A stretch of DNA of 64,000 bases from Heligmosomoides polygyrus polygyrus (taxonomy: Eukaryota > Nematoda > Chromadorea > Rhabditida > Heligmosomidae). The DNA lies in contig OX377205.1 in assembly GCA_947396885.1 (NCBI GenBank), positions 20,013,407 through 20,077,406 of the forward strand, given 5' to 3'. The position numbers and the translations under genes were made by a program. The notes under the pieces were generated by a model. That model was not told the DNA's origin, searched no databases, and saw only the letters and a list, made by a program, of their open reading frames with translations. Each line of letters begins with the position of its first letter. Positions within the stretch are counted from its first letter, which is position 1. Below are positions 11,474-23,371 of this stretch, one piece after another.

Positions 11474-11943
11474 TACCAGAAGACTATCCCAACGGTAGGT
11501 CGGAACGGCTTAAGTGTTGTATATGGGCAGAATCGCCTTTCTCTGGGAAACAAAAAATGTAAATATCTCGACCCAATACAACTCTGCGCCGAGCTAGGGA
11601 CGGTAGAAGTTGGGCCGTTAGCGGCGTTAGCCCTATGCCTGCAGGAAAGGGCGAGCTCAAGTTGGCTGGAAACGGCGATTATGGGGACTACGCCGCCCCT
11701 CTACCCACTGCGCCACCATCGCTCGCTCGTCATCGCTGTTTCCAGCCAACTTGAGTCCGCCCTCCGTCTGCAGGCACAGGGCTAACGCCGCCAACGGCCC
11801 AACTTCTGTCGTCCCTAACTCTGCGCAGAGTTGTATTGGGGTTGAGATATTTGCATTTTGTTGTTTCCCATAGAGAGGCGATTCTGCCCATACACAACAC
11901 TTAGGCCGTTCCGACCGACAGTTGAGATAGATAGCTTTCTGGT
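11474..11943. repeat. Foldback element (copy 2), intact, 470 bases
   Basis: Inverted arms of about 215 bases (11474-11690 and 11735-11943) flank a short core. On the minus strand the core reads TGGCGCAGTGGGTAGAG, a tRNA-like A-box. The arms share GGTCGGAACGG, TCGACCC, GGCGTTAGCCCTATGCCTG and AAGTTGGCTGGAAA. Target duplication is not clear. Confidence 0.75.
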
Positions 11944-12781
11944 TAGTCACATAGTCAGTAACTGCGGGTGATCACCGATCATGTTGTTTATTTGTTGTGA
12001 GCCCTGCCGTTGTGTTTGACATTTTGTAACATTTTGATTTTTATGAAGAAGTAATGGTTTAAGGAGTGTTTCAAAGCGCAGGAAGGCGGCTATTTTAGTG
12101 CTAGAAGAAGAGATTGCGCTATGCCCTCGTCCATGTCGTCGCGGTTTCATTCAACTGGTAGTAAAATTTCTGTTTGCGCGGAGTGTAACATCTGTAAACT
12201 CTGCAATAAAATACTATTCTAAGCGACACGCAAACCCTCATTTCGTGCTCTTGTAAGGAGCATTTCACTTTCATTCAAATAAAAATTTCAGCGAGCTAAT
12301 CGAATGCATTGCGCGATCTCTTCCTTTAACGCACTACATGATTGTTGCCGTGTTGCGCTTTTAATTTATTATTTTTTTCCGAAAAAAGTTTTTTTGTAAA
12401 TTTAGTACTCTTATTCGGGAAGCTAAAGTAAAGAATGTCAAAGGAACTTATACCAAAGTTCCTTGAATAATTTTTTTTTCTAACTGCATTGGAGAGTCTG
12501 TAATTTAATCTGTAGGAAGCTCGTTTCGATTCGGAAGACGTTCACTTGGTTTCAGAAGCATCAAGTTTGTTTAGAAAAGTGTCCAATTTGGCGTGAAAAT
12601 GGTATATAGCGCTAAAATGCCTGTAACGTGAGACGCATTCAATTTTTTTTAACGGTAGAATGCGTGGTGCAGTCCATAATGGGGTTGATTAGTGCGTACC
12701 CCTTATATTTTTCTTCCTTTTTTCAATAGGCCGCAGTCCTTTGAACGAATTCTAGGGTACCAGTTCAATGTAAGAATAGTT

Positions 12782-13540
12782 GGTACTATTGTACTTTTGG
12801 TACCCCACTTAATGTTGTTCAAAATAGATCTACTAGGGGTAATCTGCCATGGGAAGAACGAATATCATAGTCGTTTATTGCGGAAATGTTTTATAAGCCC
12901 CCTATATTAAGCTGGAATCGCCCAAGGCCTTGCGAAATAGTGCGTACTGGTAAGAGACGCAGAGACTCCGCCCCTACCAGCACGCATTCGCGGCCGTCTC
13001 GGGTGGGGGGAGGGGGTTACCATAGTATCCTTGGCGCGCAGGCGTAGCGACTAGATACTCGCAGCAAATTAAATGCAGTCTTATCTCCTCGTTTCGACTA
13101 CAGATTCGATCTTATTTTCTTCCGCATAGGGCAAGAGAGGGACCTCTAGGATGAAGGCAATTTTATCACGGGTGTCCTAGTGGGCCCACACCCCGGAGTC
13201 CCATCCCCTGTCTAATTATGTGCTCTCCTCCGCGTGAGCGAAAGAGAGCACACAACAGAGCTTTCAAGCCTTTTCGAGATTTCAAGGCTTATGCCCTGGC
13301 TAACCTCTGCTGCAGGTTAGGGGCGGCGAAGTAGTGCGCATCGTTAGGAGGCGGAGTCTCTGCGTCTCTTACCAGCGCGCGCTATCTCGCAAGGCCTTAG
13401 GCAATTAGAGCTTAATATAACGGGCTTATAAGGCATTTCCGCAAAAAACGACTATGATATTCGTTATTCCCATGGCAGACTACCCCTAGTAGACCTATTT
13501 TGAACAAGATTAAGTGGGGTACCAAAAGTACAATAGTACC
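12782..13540. mobile_element. Palindromic TIR element, 759 bases (copy 1)
   Basis: The ends are GGTACTATTGTACTTTTGGT (12782) and its inverted complement ending at 13540. The arms are at least 195 bases and contain TCTACTAGGGGTA, TCATAGTCGTTTATTGCGG and GGTAAGAGACGCAGAGACTC. No ORF. This copy holds the uninterrupted site CTGTCTAATTATGTGC (about 13211) that is split in copy 2 (44322-46614). Confidence 0.8.
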
Positions 13541-14554
13541 CTTTGTTGCTTTGAATTTTCCGCGCTTCGAATCGATGGTTTTCCTCCGTTGTGGTCCACC
13601 ATAGGTCTGCTCGGCTTGAATTATGCGACTGCCGAGCCTAGCCGAGAGCCCAGCTGATTTGTAGCGGCCCCGACCTTGCGCTTTGTCCCGTGTCCGTGTG
13701 GTGCCACGAGCTGAGACGAGCTATCGATCAATTTTAGGTGTTCCGGTCCAGTGGTTGCGGCTGTGGTTATCTCTCGCACGATCTTTCTCTCCTGACCCTA
13801 ATGTAAGTAAACAGTTTTGAGTACCTGTCAGGTGTCATTTCACAGGGCTTCAGAAGAGAGCAGTAGTCCTGATGAACATGTATTGCTTTACTAAAAGACG
13901 ATTATTTTAATAGAATTCAATTCGATGATGAATAAAAAGGTAGAAGGGTAGAAGGAAAAGGTTAGGAAAGGGAAGATGGCAGAAGTTTTCGAAACAATCG
14001 CCATCTCTCATCGTTGGAAATGAACTTTCGAGCAAAGATGTGTCGAGGTCCTTTTTTGTTATATAATAATGCAAAAGGGAAAACATTGTTACGAATTTTC
14101 ATGTTCCTTCAAAGTGCTTTGTCTGGTCACCTCAATCTCAAGAGAAACGTTTTTGTTATTTATTTATTTATTTGTTTATTTATTTATTCAAAGCGTAAGC
14201 ATGATACTCATGCGTCAAACAAATGTGAAAAGGAACAAGTTCTACTAAACAAGTCATAAAGGAGCAATGAAACGTAGATTAGAGGCATGTGGATTGTTAT
14301 AACACCCACACAATGATTCATCCTGATTTAGGCTTGATAAGTTTTTTGGATGTGTAAATTTATCATGTTTTATTCATTAAAATTTAACTAAAATCCACTC
14401 TTCTATATGAGGGTGTTCTCCCAACGCGCTGTTTTAGTCTGCATCCTTGTTTTCCATTGCTTATAGAAATAGGTATATCGCGAAGCTAATTATGGTACAC
14501 GCGTATTAGTCATCTGAACCGAACGGCTGAAATCCTCTTTTTATATCGTTTTTC
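13541..14554. other. No supported gene; TTTA microsatellite
   Basis: AT-rich with a TTTA run at about 14158-14189. The 81-codon frame at 14014-14259 spans that run and is not credible. Confidence 0.4.
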
Positions 14555-15139
14555 GGCACTAGTTAAAAGTTCCGACTCCACCGACAAGACTTCGGTCGAA
14601 ATTTTTTTTTCGCTGAAACTTTGTCTAGGGGGGTTATTTGGGGTGCTGATCACGAATCTGACATCCGTTTTTCACGATTCGGCCGGAGACCACCCATACC
14701 GTTAACATGGGTGGTCCAGGCAGGGTAACCGATTTCGCTGAAACATCGTCTAGGGGGGTTATTTGGGGTGCTGATCACGAATCTGACATACGTTTTCAAA
14801 ATTACGGCCGATTACGGTAGGTTACGGTAGGTACGGGTGACTAAGGCTGTCGAGGTCATGATCGCCGATTTCGCCCAAACTTCGGCTCGGGGGGTTATTT
14901 GAGGTGCTGATCACGAATATGACATCCGTTTGTCGTTTTACGCTGGAGTACGGTAGGTTACGGTAGGTACCGGTGAGTAAGGTAATGGTCACCGATTGCG
15001 CCCAAACTCCAGCGTAAAACGAAAAACGGATCTCAGATTCGTGATCAGCACCCCAAATAACCCCCCTAGACAAAGTTTCAGCGAAAAAAATTTTTCGACC
15101 GAAGTCTTGTCGGTGGAGTCGGAACTTTTAACTAGTGCC
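14555..15139. mobile_element. Merlin-like TIR element (copy 2), 585 bases
   Basis: Termini GGCACTAGTTAAAAGTTCC (14555) and its complement ending at 15139. They are flanked by a perfect 8-base duplication CGTTTTTC (14547-14554 and 15140-15147). The inside has four or five copies of a module with GGGGTTATTTGGGGTGCTGAT, ATCACGAATCTGACATCCG and GGTAGGTTACGGTAGGTAC, the last one inverted. The module is shared with 8429-9226. No ORF. Confidence 0.8.
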
Positions 15140-16083
15140 CGTTTTTCAGTGACACGTATTGGTTCTGACCCTCTAGATTTGATTAGGACTACAGTATGAC
15201 AGCTCAGCATCTCTGCAACCATGGTATGAGTCATGCATCTCGCTCTTGTTTTTTCTCCGGAATTTTCTTTGCGTTGCACTTCTCAACATGCTCGCGCCGA
15301 GAATCACAACGAATACCGCCTCGCTTTTCTCTGAATATCGTTCCATCTCAATCAGTTATGATTCCTAGGGCGTTAATTTCCAGATGGGCACATTCACACT
15401 GCCGTATTTCTTACGGACGGCTATATGGAACAAGAAGGGGTATTGGATTACGGCAGTTCCATTGGTGTATTTCGCCCGCTGTTGGGAGAACGCCGGCTAC
15501 ACGAAGGTGGAGATGATGAAGGTTAGTTTGTGCGATTCCGATATTAATTTTTATACTTTTTAAAGGCACTTTTGTTGTTATTTTGTTGCCCAAAGTAGAG
15601 TTCAGCTATACGCTGAACTTGGTGAAAGAGCTAAACAAGTCCATTATTTGGTAGAAGAAGTATCGTTCTTGCTCTTCTTCTTGTTGCAAGCCAATTGCTC
15701 TGGTGGTTTGGCCTATCAGTCTGTATGGGTGGTTCTGACTATTCCGTGAGTTTCGGGCTCTCTAAAACGAACTTCAGGTTCAGTGAAAAAAGTGACGCAT
15801 CCTCATATTTTTTAAAAGAAACTTTTACAAAGTGATTTGGTGCGAAAAATCAAATCTTCTGTTGTGGTGAAAAATACCGCCAAACCCTCTGATACCGACA
15901 TTCATCATAATCGGGTTTCGCGGTGCTTTTTACCGTTACCGGCCGGTAAGCGGTTGATGAATCTGGCCCCTGGTACTCATTACAGCCTCTCATTAGTTGA
16001 GGTGACAACTGTCGTAATACGTACAGCTCAGATGGAAGAGGCACTGGATTTTATCTGCACTCCAAAGCAATCCAGGGTTGTAC
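15140..16083. other. No supported gene; partial hairpin repeat
   Basis: At about 15897-15975 the right half of a CGGATTCATCAA-family hairpin is present (ACCGTTACCGGCCGGTAAGC, then GGTTGATGAATCTGGCCCC). It shares its core with the copy at 33951-34092. Nothing else is recognisable. Confidence 0.45.
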
Positions 16084-16240
16084 TCTTTCCCAGTTCGAAC
16101 AAGCTTTCCATACCTTTGGGTCGGTAGATTATTAGTACCAAGCTTGCATGGGAAGGGTAAAGCACTGACTTGTCTATCAGCTGGCCACCGTGTATTGTTG
16201 TGTATGCTAAATAGGCATTGAAATCGCTTGTGCGATGAAG
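16084..16240 (+). repeat. SINE family B fragment
   Basis: Contains CAGTTCGAACAAGC, CTTTGGGTCGGTAGATT, GGGAAGGGTAAAGCACTGAC and GGCCACCGTGTATTG in family order. It lacks the head. Confidence 0.55.
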
Positions 16241-16369
16241 GTAAACGATCAGTGTGGAGTCAGTCCTTCTTTCGAATGCGCCACGTATTCTACTTTACAA
16301 ATACTAGATATCCTGGAGAGATTTGCCTGCTTGTTCGGCCTATACAATGTACTTGATGGCCTGCTGATG

Positions 16370-16460
16370 AAAAAGAGTGTTTTGTCCCTCCCTGACAAGG
16401 ATAGTGCAAGTTCATTGACACCGGAGGGATGGAAGGCGGTACATGTCGCGAAAGTGAGCA
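16370..16460 (-). repeat. SINE family B fragment, inverted
   Basis: Read on the minus strand: CGCCTTCCATCCCTCCGG, GTGTCAATGAAC and ATCCTTGTCAGGGAGG. It lies opposite in orientation to the fragment at 16084. Confidence 0.5.
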
Positions 16461-17621
16461 GCATTGATAGGTGGGGGCGCGCCAGCCAGTAGTGCCCAAG
16501 CAGAGAACATACCGATCATAATTCAGCCGCTCAGGGTACCGACTTTACACGCCATCTCTGAATTTCACGCCCATTCAACGCGGTGTGATTGGATTAGGCG
16601 CTCCCGCCTCCCAATGCTGCCCGATTTCGCGACATATAACACTCATTCATACGTCCGCGTGAGGCATACGTGGCAAGAACAACAAACAAGAACACGAGAA
16701 CCAAGACGAGGAAGGAAGATGGAGGAAGATGATAGATTTGGTTGAAGTAAAATGCGCGGCGCTTAGCAAAGCGGTTTAATCAACATCGATCGTTGCTATT
16801 GAAGCCTGTGGAAATCTGCCAGAAGTCGCTACTATGGGAAATTATTCGTCGTTTCATTGAATTTCTTACACATCCTTGTGGCACTGGCATAGATTCACCG
16901 CGGGCTCTCTGCCAAGACGTGCCAACAAGTCAAGCCCACTATCTGGTTGACCGATCAGGAAATTATTGTAGTCACTGCCCATTACTCGACTTTCCTCAAA
17001 TCTTGACGTGATTGGTTACCGATGTGGTCTTATTTAAGCTCTCGGTTACGATTGTTAGCGATTTTTGTTCTCCTTACCGGCGACCTCGCTTTTTTAGAGG
17101 CTGGAAAAGTTGGAAGAACTAACAGCACCGCTCGTTCAAACATTTCATCCTAAAGAGTATTTTTCTTAAGGATAGTAGATACGTAATCAGTGATAGAATG
17201 TGCAAAAAGATGATCTGACAAGTGGTTGACATATAGGTCCGCCGTTCATCCCCAGCTTGAAACAGCGTAGGTCAGGAACTTCAACCCCTGGATACGCTGA
17301 GCTTCAATACCCATGTGGGTCAGATCGATTAGAAGGACGAGTGGCTAGCGGTAATCCAAGAAGTGCCACAGTAGACCGACCTCTGGAGGTTCTGAGTAAT
17401 CGATCTTCGGTGCTGGATTCTCGGATGTTAAGTATTGCCTACCCCTAATAATCCAGCTTCCGACGCGTCATTTTAGAAAATCATCTTCAAGCTTTCATTT
17501 TTGTTTTTAGGTAAATGAAGTGAGAAGGGTATGCTTTTGGTTTCGGTTGCGGTTACGTTGCCTGCTTATCTACGCTGGTCAATTATGAAATGAGCCAGTT
17601 AGGAATTTTGCAGTCCTCCTG
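16461..17621. other. No supported gene
   Basis: Several open frames of 60-93 codons without motifs or a splice-consistent arrangement. Confidence 0.35.
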
Positions 17622-17797
17622 AGGTCGGATTCATCAACGACTTACGCATAACTTTAACAGAAAATTCACAGCGGAAAAGTCAGATAACGCGCCTTATCGC
17701 TTACCATATCGCTTGATAAGGTGCGCTATCAGGGATTTAGGCTGTAATTTTCTCTGTTAAATTGCTGTAAGTCGTTGATGAATGCGGCACCTGGCTA
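17622..17797. repeat. Hairpin MITE, CGGATTCATCAA family (copy b)
   Basis: GAGGTCGGATTCATCAACGA to TCGTTGATGAATGCGGCACC; near-perfect palindrome with core CGCTTACCATATCGCTTGAT. Closest relative of the copy at 4608. Confidence 0.8.
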
Positions 17798-19339
17798 GTA
17801 TATCAATTCAATTTTCTTATGCTGTGCTAGCTTTGCCGAGATATATTGCATGTTACAACTCGCTGCGTTGTTTCAGGGCCACTCAAGAATGTATGCCGAC
17901 CGGATTCGTTCGCTTCCGAAACACGCCGATCCGTGGAAGTACTGAGAGGAGGCGCAGTTGTTATAGAAGAGTAGATTTTGTGTAAATAACTATTTTGGTT
18001 AGTAAATACATTCAGAGGTGTGCTTGTTGTCGGCTCGGCCTTGCGGTTTCCAACCGAAATGTATATCGATTGATCCGTTCTGTTTACCGATTTAGTCTGC
18101 TCACATCGCCACGTCGCGTTGTTTTTGTTGGTGTTTCTGATCGGCATGATGATAAGATGATTCTTCTTTAGTGAGGGAGCAAAAATTTCCCACCGTGTTA
18201 GCTTGAGATTGTAATGTTAGTGAGTCGAGGCCCTCCTCTGGGAGATGACTCGAGTAACTCCAATGATGATGATATGGGAGAGGAGGCGAGTGTTTGGATG
18301 TCGTGATGTTGTGCTGCTCCGACATCGTCGTCTAGCGTAGTTCTTGTTGTTCAGATGTCAAGCCGAGGGCTGTCCGAGGACAGTTGGTGCAGCGACGCGG
18401 TGAAGTCGGCGACCACGTTCGAAGTGAGTGCTCTTATGAGGATTCTCGGTGCAATGCGGTTCGAGTGGGCAGTTCATAACTCTTCAATCTAATGGCGGTA
18501 ATGGATGAGATGGATGGGGGTGCAGCCATATATGGTTAGCAGAGAGTAGAGCACGGTGAGACGAGAAAGGCAGTCTCACCTAATTTTTCCTGTTTCCCCT
18601 GTTTCGAACCGTGACGGCGCTGTGTGTTAGTAGCTCTGTCAGTTGCCTTTACCGTCTTCGTTTGTTACTGTTGCCCGGCTTATGCCGTTTCGCTGTACTT
18701 CAGGTTGTTGTTTCGCTGATACCATAACAGGCAGCAGTCAGCTGATATAGCGGTCGGGATGACTGCTGGCTGGGCTATGACCTCATAGGTATATTATTCA
18801 TCGATTAGCTGTTCCTTGCTATGGAGCCTTTCTACGATGTTCATCATGTCAAAATCTCTAATTCTATTGTTGAAAAGTCGACCATATTGATGGTTAATTT
18901 ACTTTGGTGAAGTCTGTGCACAGACTACCATCATGCGCTGTCAGTGACAAGCGTTAAATTTTGTGAAAATGTCAATCTTCTTCCACAGGACTCCAATTTC
19001 GCGATTTCATCCTTAAGGTGCTAAGGTCGACACCATTAATCCATTTTGATTAGCGTATCTATTGCGCTTGTTTGCTGTGAAGCCTATCTACCGATTTTTA
19101 TTTTGCGTGGTTCTCCTAACTCAAATCATGCGAAGGTCAATAATAGCGCTAGATACTGATTGGCGGAGTTATGTCCAATGTGCCATCATATTCACATCGC
19201 TGCCACAAAAATCAGTGCCGATCGGAACGTAGGTTTGATTCTGTGCAATCAGTGGAGATCTGTGCGCCGGTCATGCCTCTTGGCTGGAAGTACTCAAGGA
19301 TTGATACTTGATTCTTTGATACTTTGATGGTCCTTTTGT
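17798..19339. other. No supported gene, 1.5 kb
   Basis: A GATGATGATG-rich part at about 18140-18310 and CpG-poor surroundings. No exons or named repeats found. Confidence 0.35.
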
Positions 19340-20345
19340 CGGGTGGAGGTCTTAGCGGGGACCACAACTCTTCCAAACCGCTCCATCTCTAGCTGCTTGC
19401 ATCCAGTGAAGCAGACTCCGCTCTCTGAAAGATCTTGAGAACGAGTCTACCCATCGCGTTGGCCGTCGTCCCAGTGGTCTCTCATGGTCTCTCGGGAGCC
19501 ATTGTGTGACACAGAGGGTCCATCTATCGTCCTTTCGTCGAAGCAGGTGTCCGGCCCAGCGATATTTGGACTTCTTCATATACTGCAGCGGGTCCGCTAA
19601 TTGCGACTTCTCCCGTAGCTCCGAGCTTCATTTACATTTACATTTATTACATGCATACGCATGGACTTCGTAGATCTTCTTGCCATTGCTGACGAAGGCT
19701 TGTCCTCAGAAGACATCTCTCCAGTGCACGATGCGTAGTTTGCATCGCTCTGGCGATTGTCTTGTTGTCGGGCCAGGTTTCCGTCTCGTAACACATCGCA
19801 GGCAGTACAGAGGCGTTGAATATCGAGGCCCTGAGGCCGGCATCCTTGACCTGGTCGGTGACTTCGCGAATCGAACTGAAGGCTGCCCATGCTGCGCGTC
19901 TCCTGCGGGCGATTTCAGGACCAAGGTCTTTATCCATGTTCAGCTCTCTTCTCAGATAGACGTGGGAGTCGACCTGTTGTAGAGCGACTCCATTTAACCT
20001 TACGAGTCCCGTGTCACACCACTGGATGACCATAAATTGCGTTTTCTACATATTCATGTCCAATCCAATCTTCATACCAGCCACATTGAGCTCGTTCAGC
20101 ATTTCCTCGACTTCTGCTGGTAGAGATGAGAACAATATCGTCGGCGAAGCGAAGGTTGCTGATCCCCTTTACCGTCGACAAGGTAGCCTTTATCGTCCCA
20201 GTTCAAGTCCTTCATGGCATCCTGGAGTGCAGCTGTGAACAGCTTAGCAGAAATCGTGTCTCCCTGCCGTACTCCTTTTCCGTTGGGAATTTTAAGGTTT
20301 CGATCGAACAACTGGATGGTAGTCGATGTGTTCGAGAAGCATTCG
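19340..20345 (-). mobile_element. Decayed RTE fragment of a second subfamily
   Basis: Minus-strand frames read GKGVRQGDTISAKLFTAALQ (about 20.2 kb), a middle block with LNGVALQQVDSHVYLRRELN (about 19.95 kb), and a C-terminal end with YRWAGHLLRRKDDRW and RPTRWVDSFS (19.35-19.58 kb). These are the RT and C-terminal domains of an RTE LINE, diverged in sequence from the copies at 2 and 60 kb and broken by frameshifts. No endonuclease portion is visible. Confidence 0.8.
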
Positions 20346-21840
20346 TCGAGAAGTCAGATGTAGGGCGATGGCATACCAGCATGCACAAACGCGTTCAGAA
20401 TGGCGTTGATTTCCACAGAGTGGAACGCTCAAGGATTGAACTACTATTAATTCTGTCGTTTTATATATTCGTCTCGAGTTTCTCTTTGCTTGTAATTTCT
20501 GTGTGGCTAGTTCTTTTTTCTTTGTTAGTACTGTGTCGACACGAGGTTTTCGAGGTGGATTTTATTTGCTGCTTATAGGGCAGAGGGTTCGTGCGCGAAA
20601 AATGAAGACTTTGCTTGGGTTCTATGCTCTTCTGCGCTAACGCGGACTGGTGCGGTAGGTGGGGCACATGCTGGAGTTTTTTGACTGGGCCATGGCCGCT
20701 CTACCCTATAAGAACCCTTTGGCCTTACTTTGACGTAATCGTCGTCTTGAGAGGTCTTGAATGTGGTGCGAGATTCTTTGATATGCAGCGGCTTTGACTT
20801 CGATCTATTATCAATCGTAGACAGCCTTGGAATGAGATAAACGCGAATGTAGACCCACCACTATATTTATTTATGGGATTTGTTATACCAGACGTCCAGC
20901 GGCCTGACGGCCGCCAAAGTGTTTTTCTTCTTCTAGGCCTTCTTACTTTGATTGCAATAAAAAACTGGTTTGACTATATACGTAGAATAATATGTCCGGA
21001 TTTGGTAGGGCAGAATCTTCAAAAATGCTCCTATGAAGCCTCTCTACTCTTTAGCTCATGTACGCGGTTTATTCTCCGAAGTCCGCATTCTACGTGGCAA
21101 GCAGATCCAATCCGAAGTGCTTAATCTGCAGAAAAAAAAACGGTAATAGGGTCCGGGGGGGGGGGGGAGAGGTCACTACTAGTAGTACAGCCCTATTTGC
21201 TTTTTGAAACCAGAATTTTTTTTTTTGCAGCAATAGTGTATTCTACCCCTACGGTGAACTGAGGTAGACCATTTATGATGTAAATGTAACGGTATATACA
21301 CATGCCTTCTTACCAAGGCGTACAACCATTCAGTGGGGGGTGACCCCCCCCCCCCCGATCGTATTTGCTCCAAAAAATCAATCAGTATTAGTCGTCCAAC
21401 AATATCATTTAATACCCTTGTAATTGCGGTAATCATTTTCTCTATCCCCCCCCCCCAATACCTCCTTATTACCCATGTGCCGGTGAAAAGGAGTGGGAGT
21501 CACACATGTGCAAATTCGTTGCACACAAAGCCTTTAAAAGCTTTTCTGAAAATCCAGAGCATGCCGCGTAAAGTCTGATCTGTGGCGCTTATTCTGGATC
21601 TAGACGCATGTTATACGACGTCTCTGCCACTCATTCAGAAACCCGACGCATGCTGCATTTGCTGAGTCCCGATGCAAGTGCCTCCACTTTAGCACGACGT
21701 CTATGCAACGTCTTCTGCACCCCAACACACGTTGAACGATATTGAGATAAAATACGGGCCCTCCCTTACGATTAGTGCATCCGCTTCCCTCCCCTAGTGG
21801 TCCCCCTTACTAGTCCCCTTAACGGTCTCCCTTTACTAAC
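20346..21840. other. No supported gene; G/C runs and 42-base minisatellite traces
   Basis: Homopolymer tracts at 21155-21167 (G) and 21344-21356 (C). At about 21585-21745 there are degenerate units of the dispersed 42-base repeat (CGACGTCT..., CGTCTTCTGCACCCCAACAC). Confidence 0.4.
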
Positions 21841-21845
21841 AAGGA

Positions 21846-23143
21846 ATGGTTCCCAACTAATGGTGAGTTTTTGCGGTGCCATTTTGACAGGATGTAGGGC
21901 CCTGTGAGCGGAGTCCAGAACCACAGTCAGTTTTTGCTGAACGCTTTTTTAAAGACCTGAAAAAGAGGCGTGAAGGGGTGCGCGCAACTATCATCAACCC
22001 CTACGACACCCAACGAAGCGTGCCTCCGTGACGCAGGCGGTAACACTGCCGCCCCGTAGGAGCACACCGCTGGGCTTTTCAGTTCGAGCCCGAGCGCTGC
22101 CAATATTTTTGCACGTATTAGTTTATCGTTATTACGCGTTCTCATGATCACAGGGTCACTTTTAGACCATCAATTCTTTAAAAAGCCAAGGCTGTCTATT
22201 TGTGCCTTCATATGTGCTAGTTATTCAATTATTCATATCTGCACCATATCATTTCTCTACGAATAAAAAGTCTTATATATTATTAAATTAAAAGTCTTAT
22301 ATTTATTTTTCCCTTTTAGTCAACAGCTATGCTATAAAACTATGGAACAATTAAAGCAGAAGCGCTTGTCACACTAGCAGCATCTGCCAAAAGCCAGTGA
22401 GGAACAATCTTCGCCCTGGCAAGGAATGACCACTTCTTCTTCGTTGAACGCGTAATCTGTGGGTGTGAAGAAGGGTCCTGGGTGAACACCAACGTAACCA
22501 GCTGCCACCCATGCGTATGACAGACACGGCCGAAACACCGGAGCGCAGAACTGTGATAGGTCTGGCTTATAATCCGCAATCAAAAGAAAAGTCATGGGTG
22601 GTGCCCTTTTTGTAAAGCATTTTATATCAGTTACCTACGTTCAGTATAAGTATATTTTATACCAGTTACCTGCTTTCAATATAAGCGTATTTGTGTGCAA
22701 TTATGGCATCATTGGTGATACGGTGTAATATGGTGGTGGTACAGATAAGAATAATTGAAAAACTAGCACATATGAAGGCACAAATAGACAGCCCTGGCTT
22801 TTTAAAGAACTGATGGCCTAAAAGTGACACCTGTGATCATGAGAACGCGTAACAACGATAAACTAATACTTGGAAAAATACTGGCAGCACTCGGACTCGA
22901 ACTGAAAAGCCCGCCGGTGTGCTCCTACAAGGCGGCACTCCTACCGACTGCGCCACCGAGGCACACTTCGAGAGGTGTCGTAGAGGTTGATGAGTGTTGC
23001 GCACACGTCTCCACACCTCTGTTTCAGGTTTTTAAAAAGGCGTTCAGCAAAAACGGACTGTGGTTCTGGACTCCGCTCACAGGGCCCTACATCCTGTCAA
23101 AATAGCACCGCAAAAGCTCACAATGAGTTGGGAACCTTTCCTT
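21846..23143. mobile_element. Foldback element with tRNA-like modules in both arms
   Basis: Arms of about 390 bases (21846-22235 and 22735-23143). Outer ends are GGTTCCCAACTAATGGTGAG on the left and CTCACAATGAGTTGGGAACC on the right. Each arm holds a tRNA-like segment; the right copy on the minus strand reads GGTGGCGCAGTCGGTAGGAG (A-box) and CAGTTCGAGTCCGAG (B-box). The spacer carries an exon-like ORF on the minus strand. It lies just upstream of the first visible RanBPM exon. Confidence 0.75.
22374..22595 (-). pseudogene. Exon-like ORF in the foldback spacer, possible captured gene piece
   Basis: A 73-residue minus-strand frame in the central spacer of the foldback. It is Cys-rich toward the end (PCQGEDCSSLAFGRCC) with a soluble, secreted-type composition. 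No family is recognised. The spacer is the only part with such amino-acid composition, which suggests a host exon picked up by the element; the alternative is chance. Confidence 0.3.
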
Positions 23144-23194
23144 GTAAGATCCCTTATTGGTCTCCTCTCTCTGATCTTCTCTTCTGGTCCCGCT

Positions 23195-23335
23195 TACTAT
23201 GATTCCCTACGCATGTTGGATACGTCTTCGGCACGCCTTCTGCATCCCAACGCACGTTCGACAACGTCTTCACCAGGTCTTCTGAATCCCGACGCACTTT
23301 AGACGACGCTTGTGGCACGTCTTCTGATTCCCGGC
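23195..23335 (+). repeat. 42-base dispersed minisatellite, about 3 units
   Basis: Units with GACAACGTCTTC, GGTCTTCTGAATCCCGACGC and CACGTCTTCTGATTCCC follow one another at about 42-base spacing. The same unit type is seen at 21.6, 27.5, 39.5 and 48.5 kb. Confidence 0.6.
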
Positions 23336-23371
23336 GCTTGGCACTTGATCCTCACCCATATCCTGACGCAG

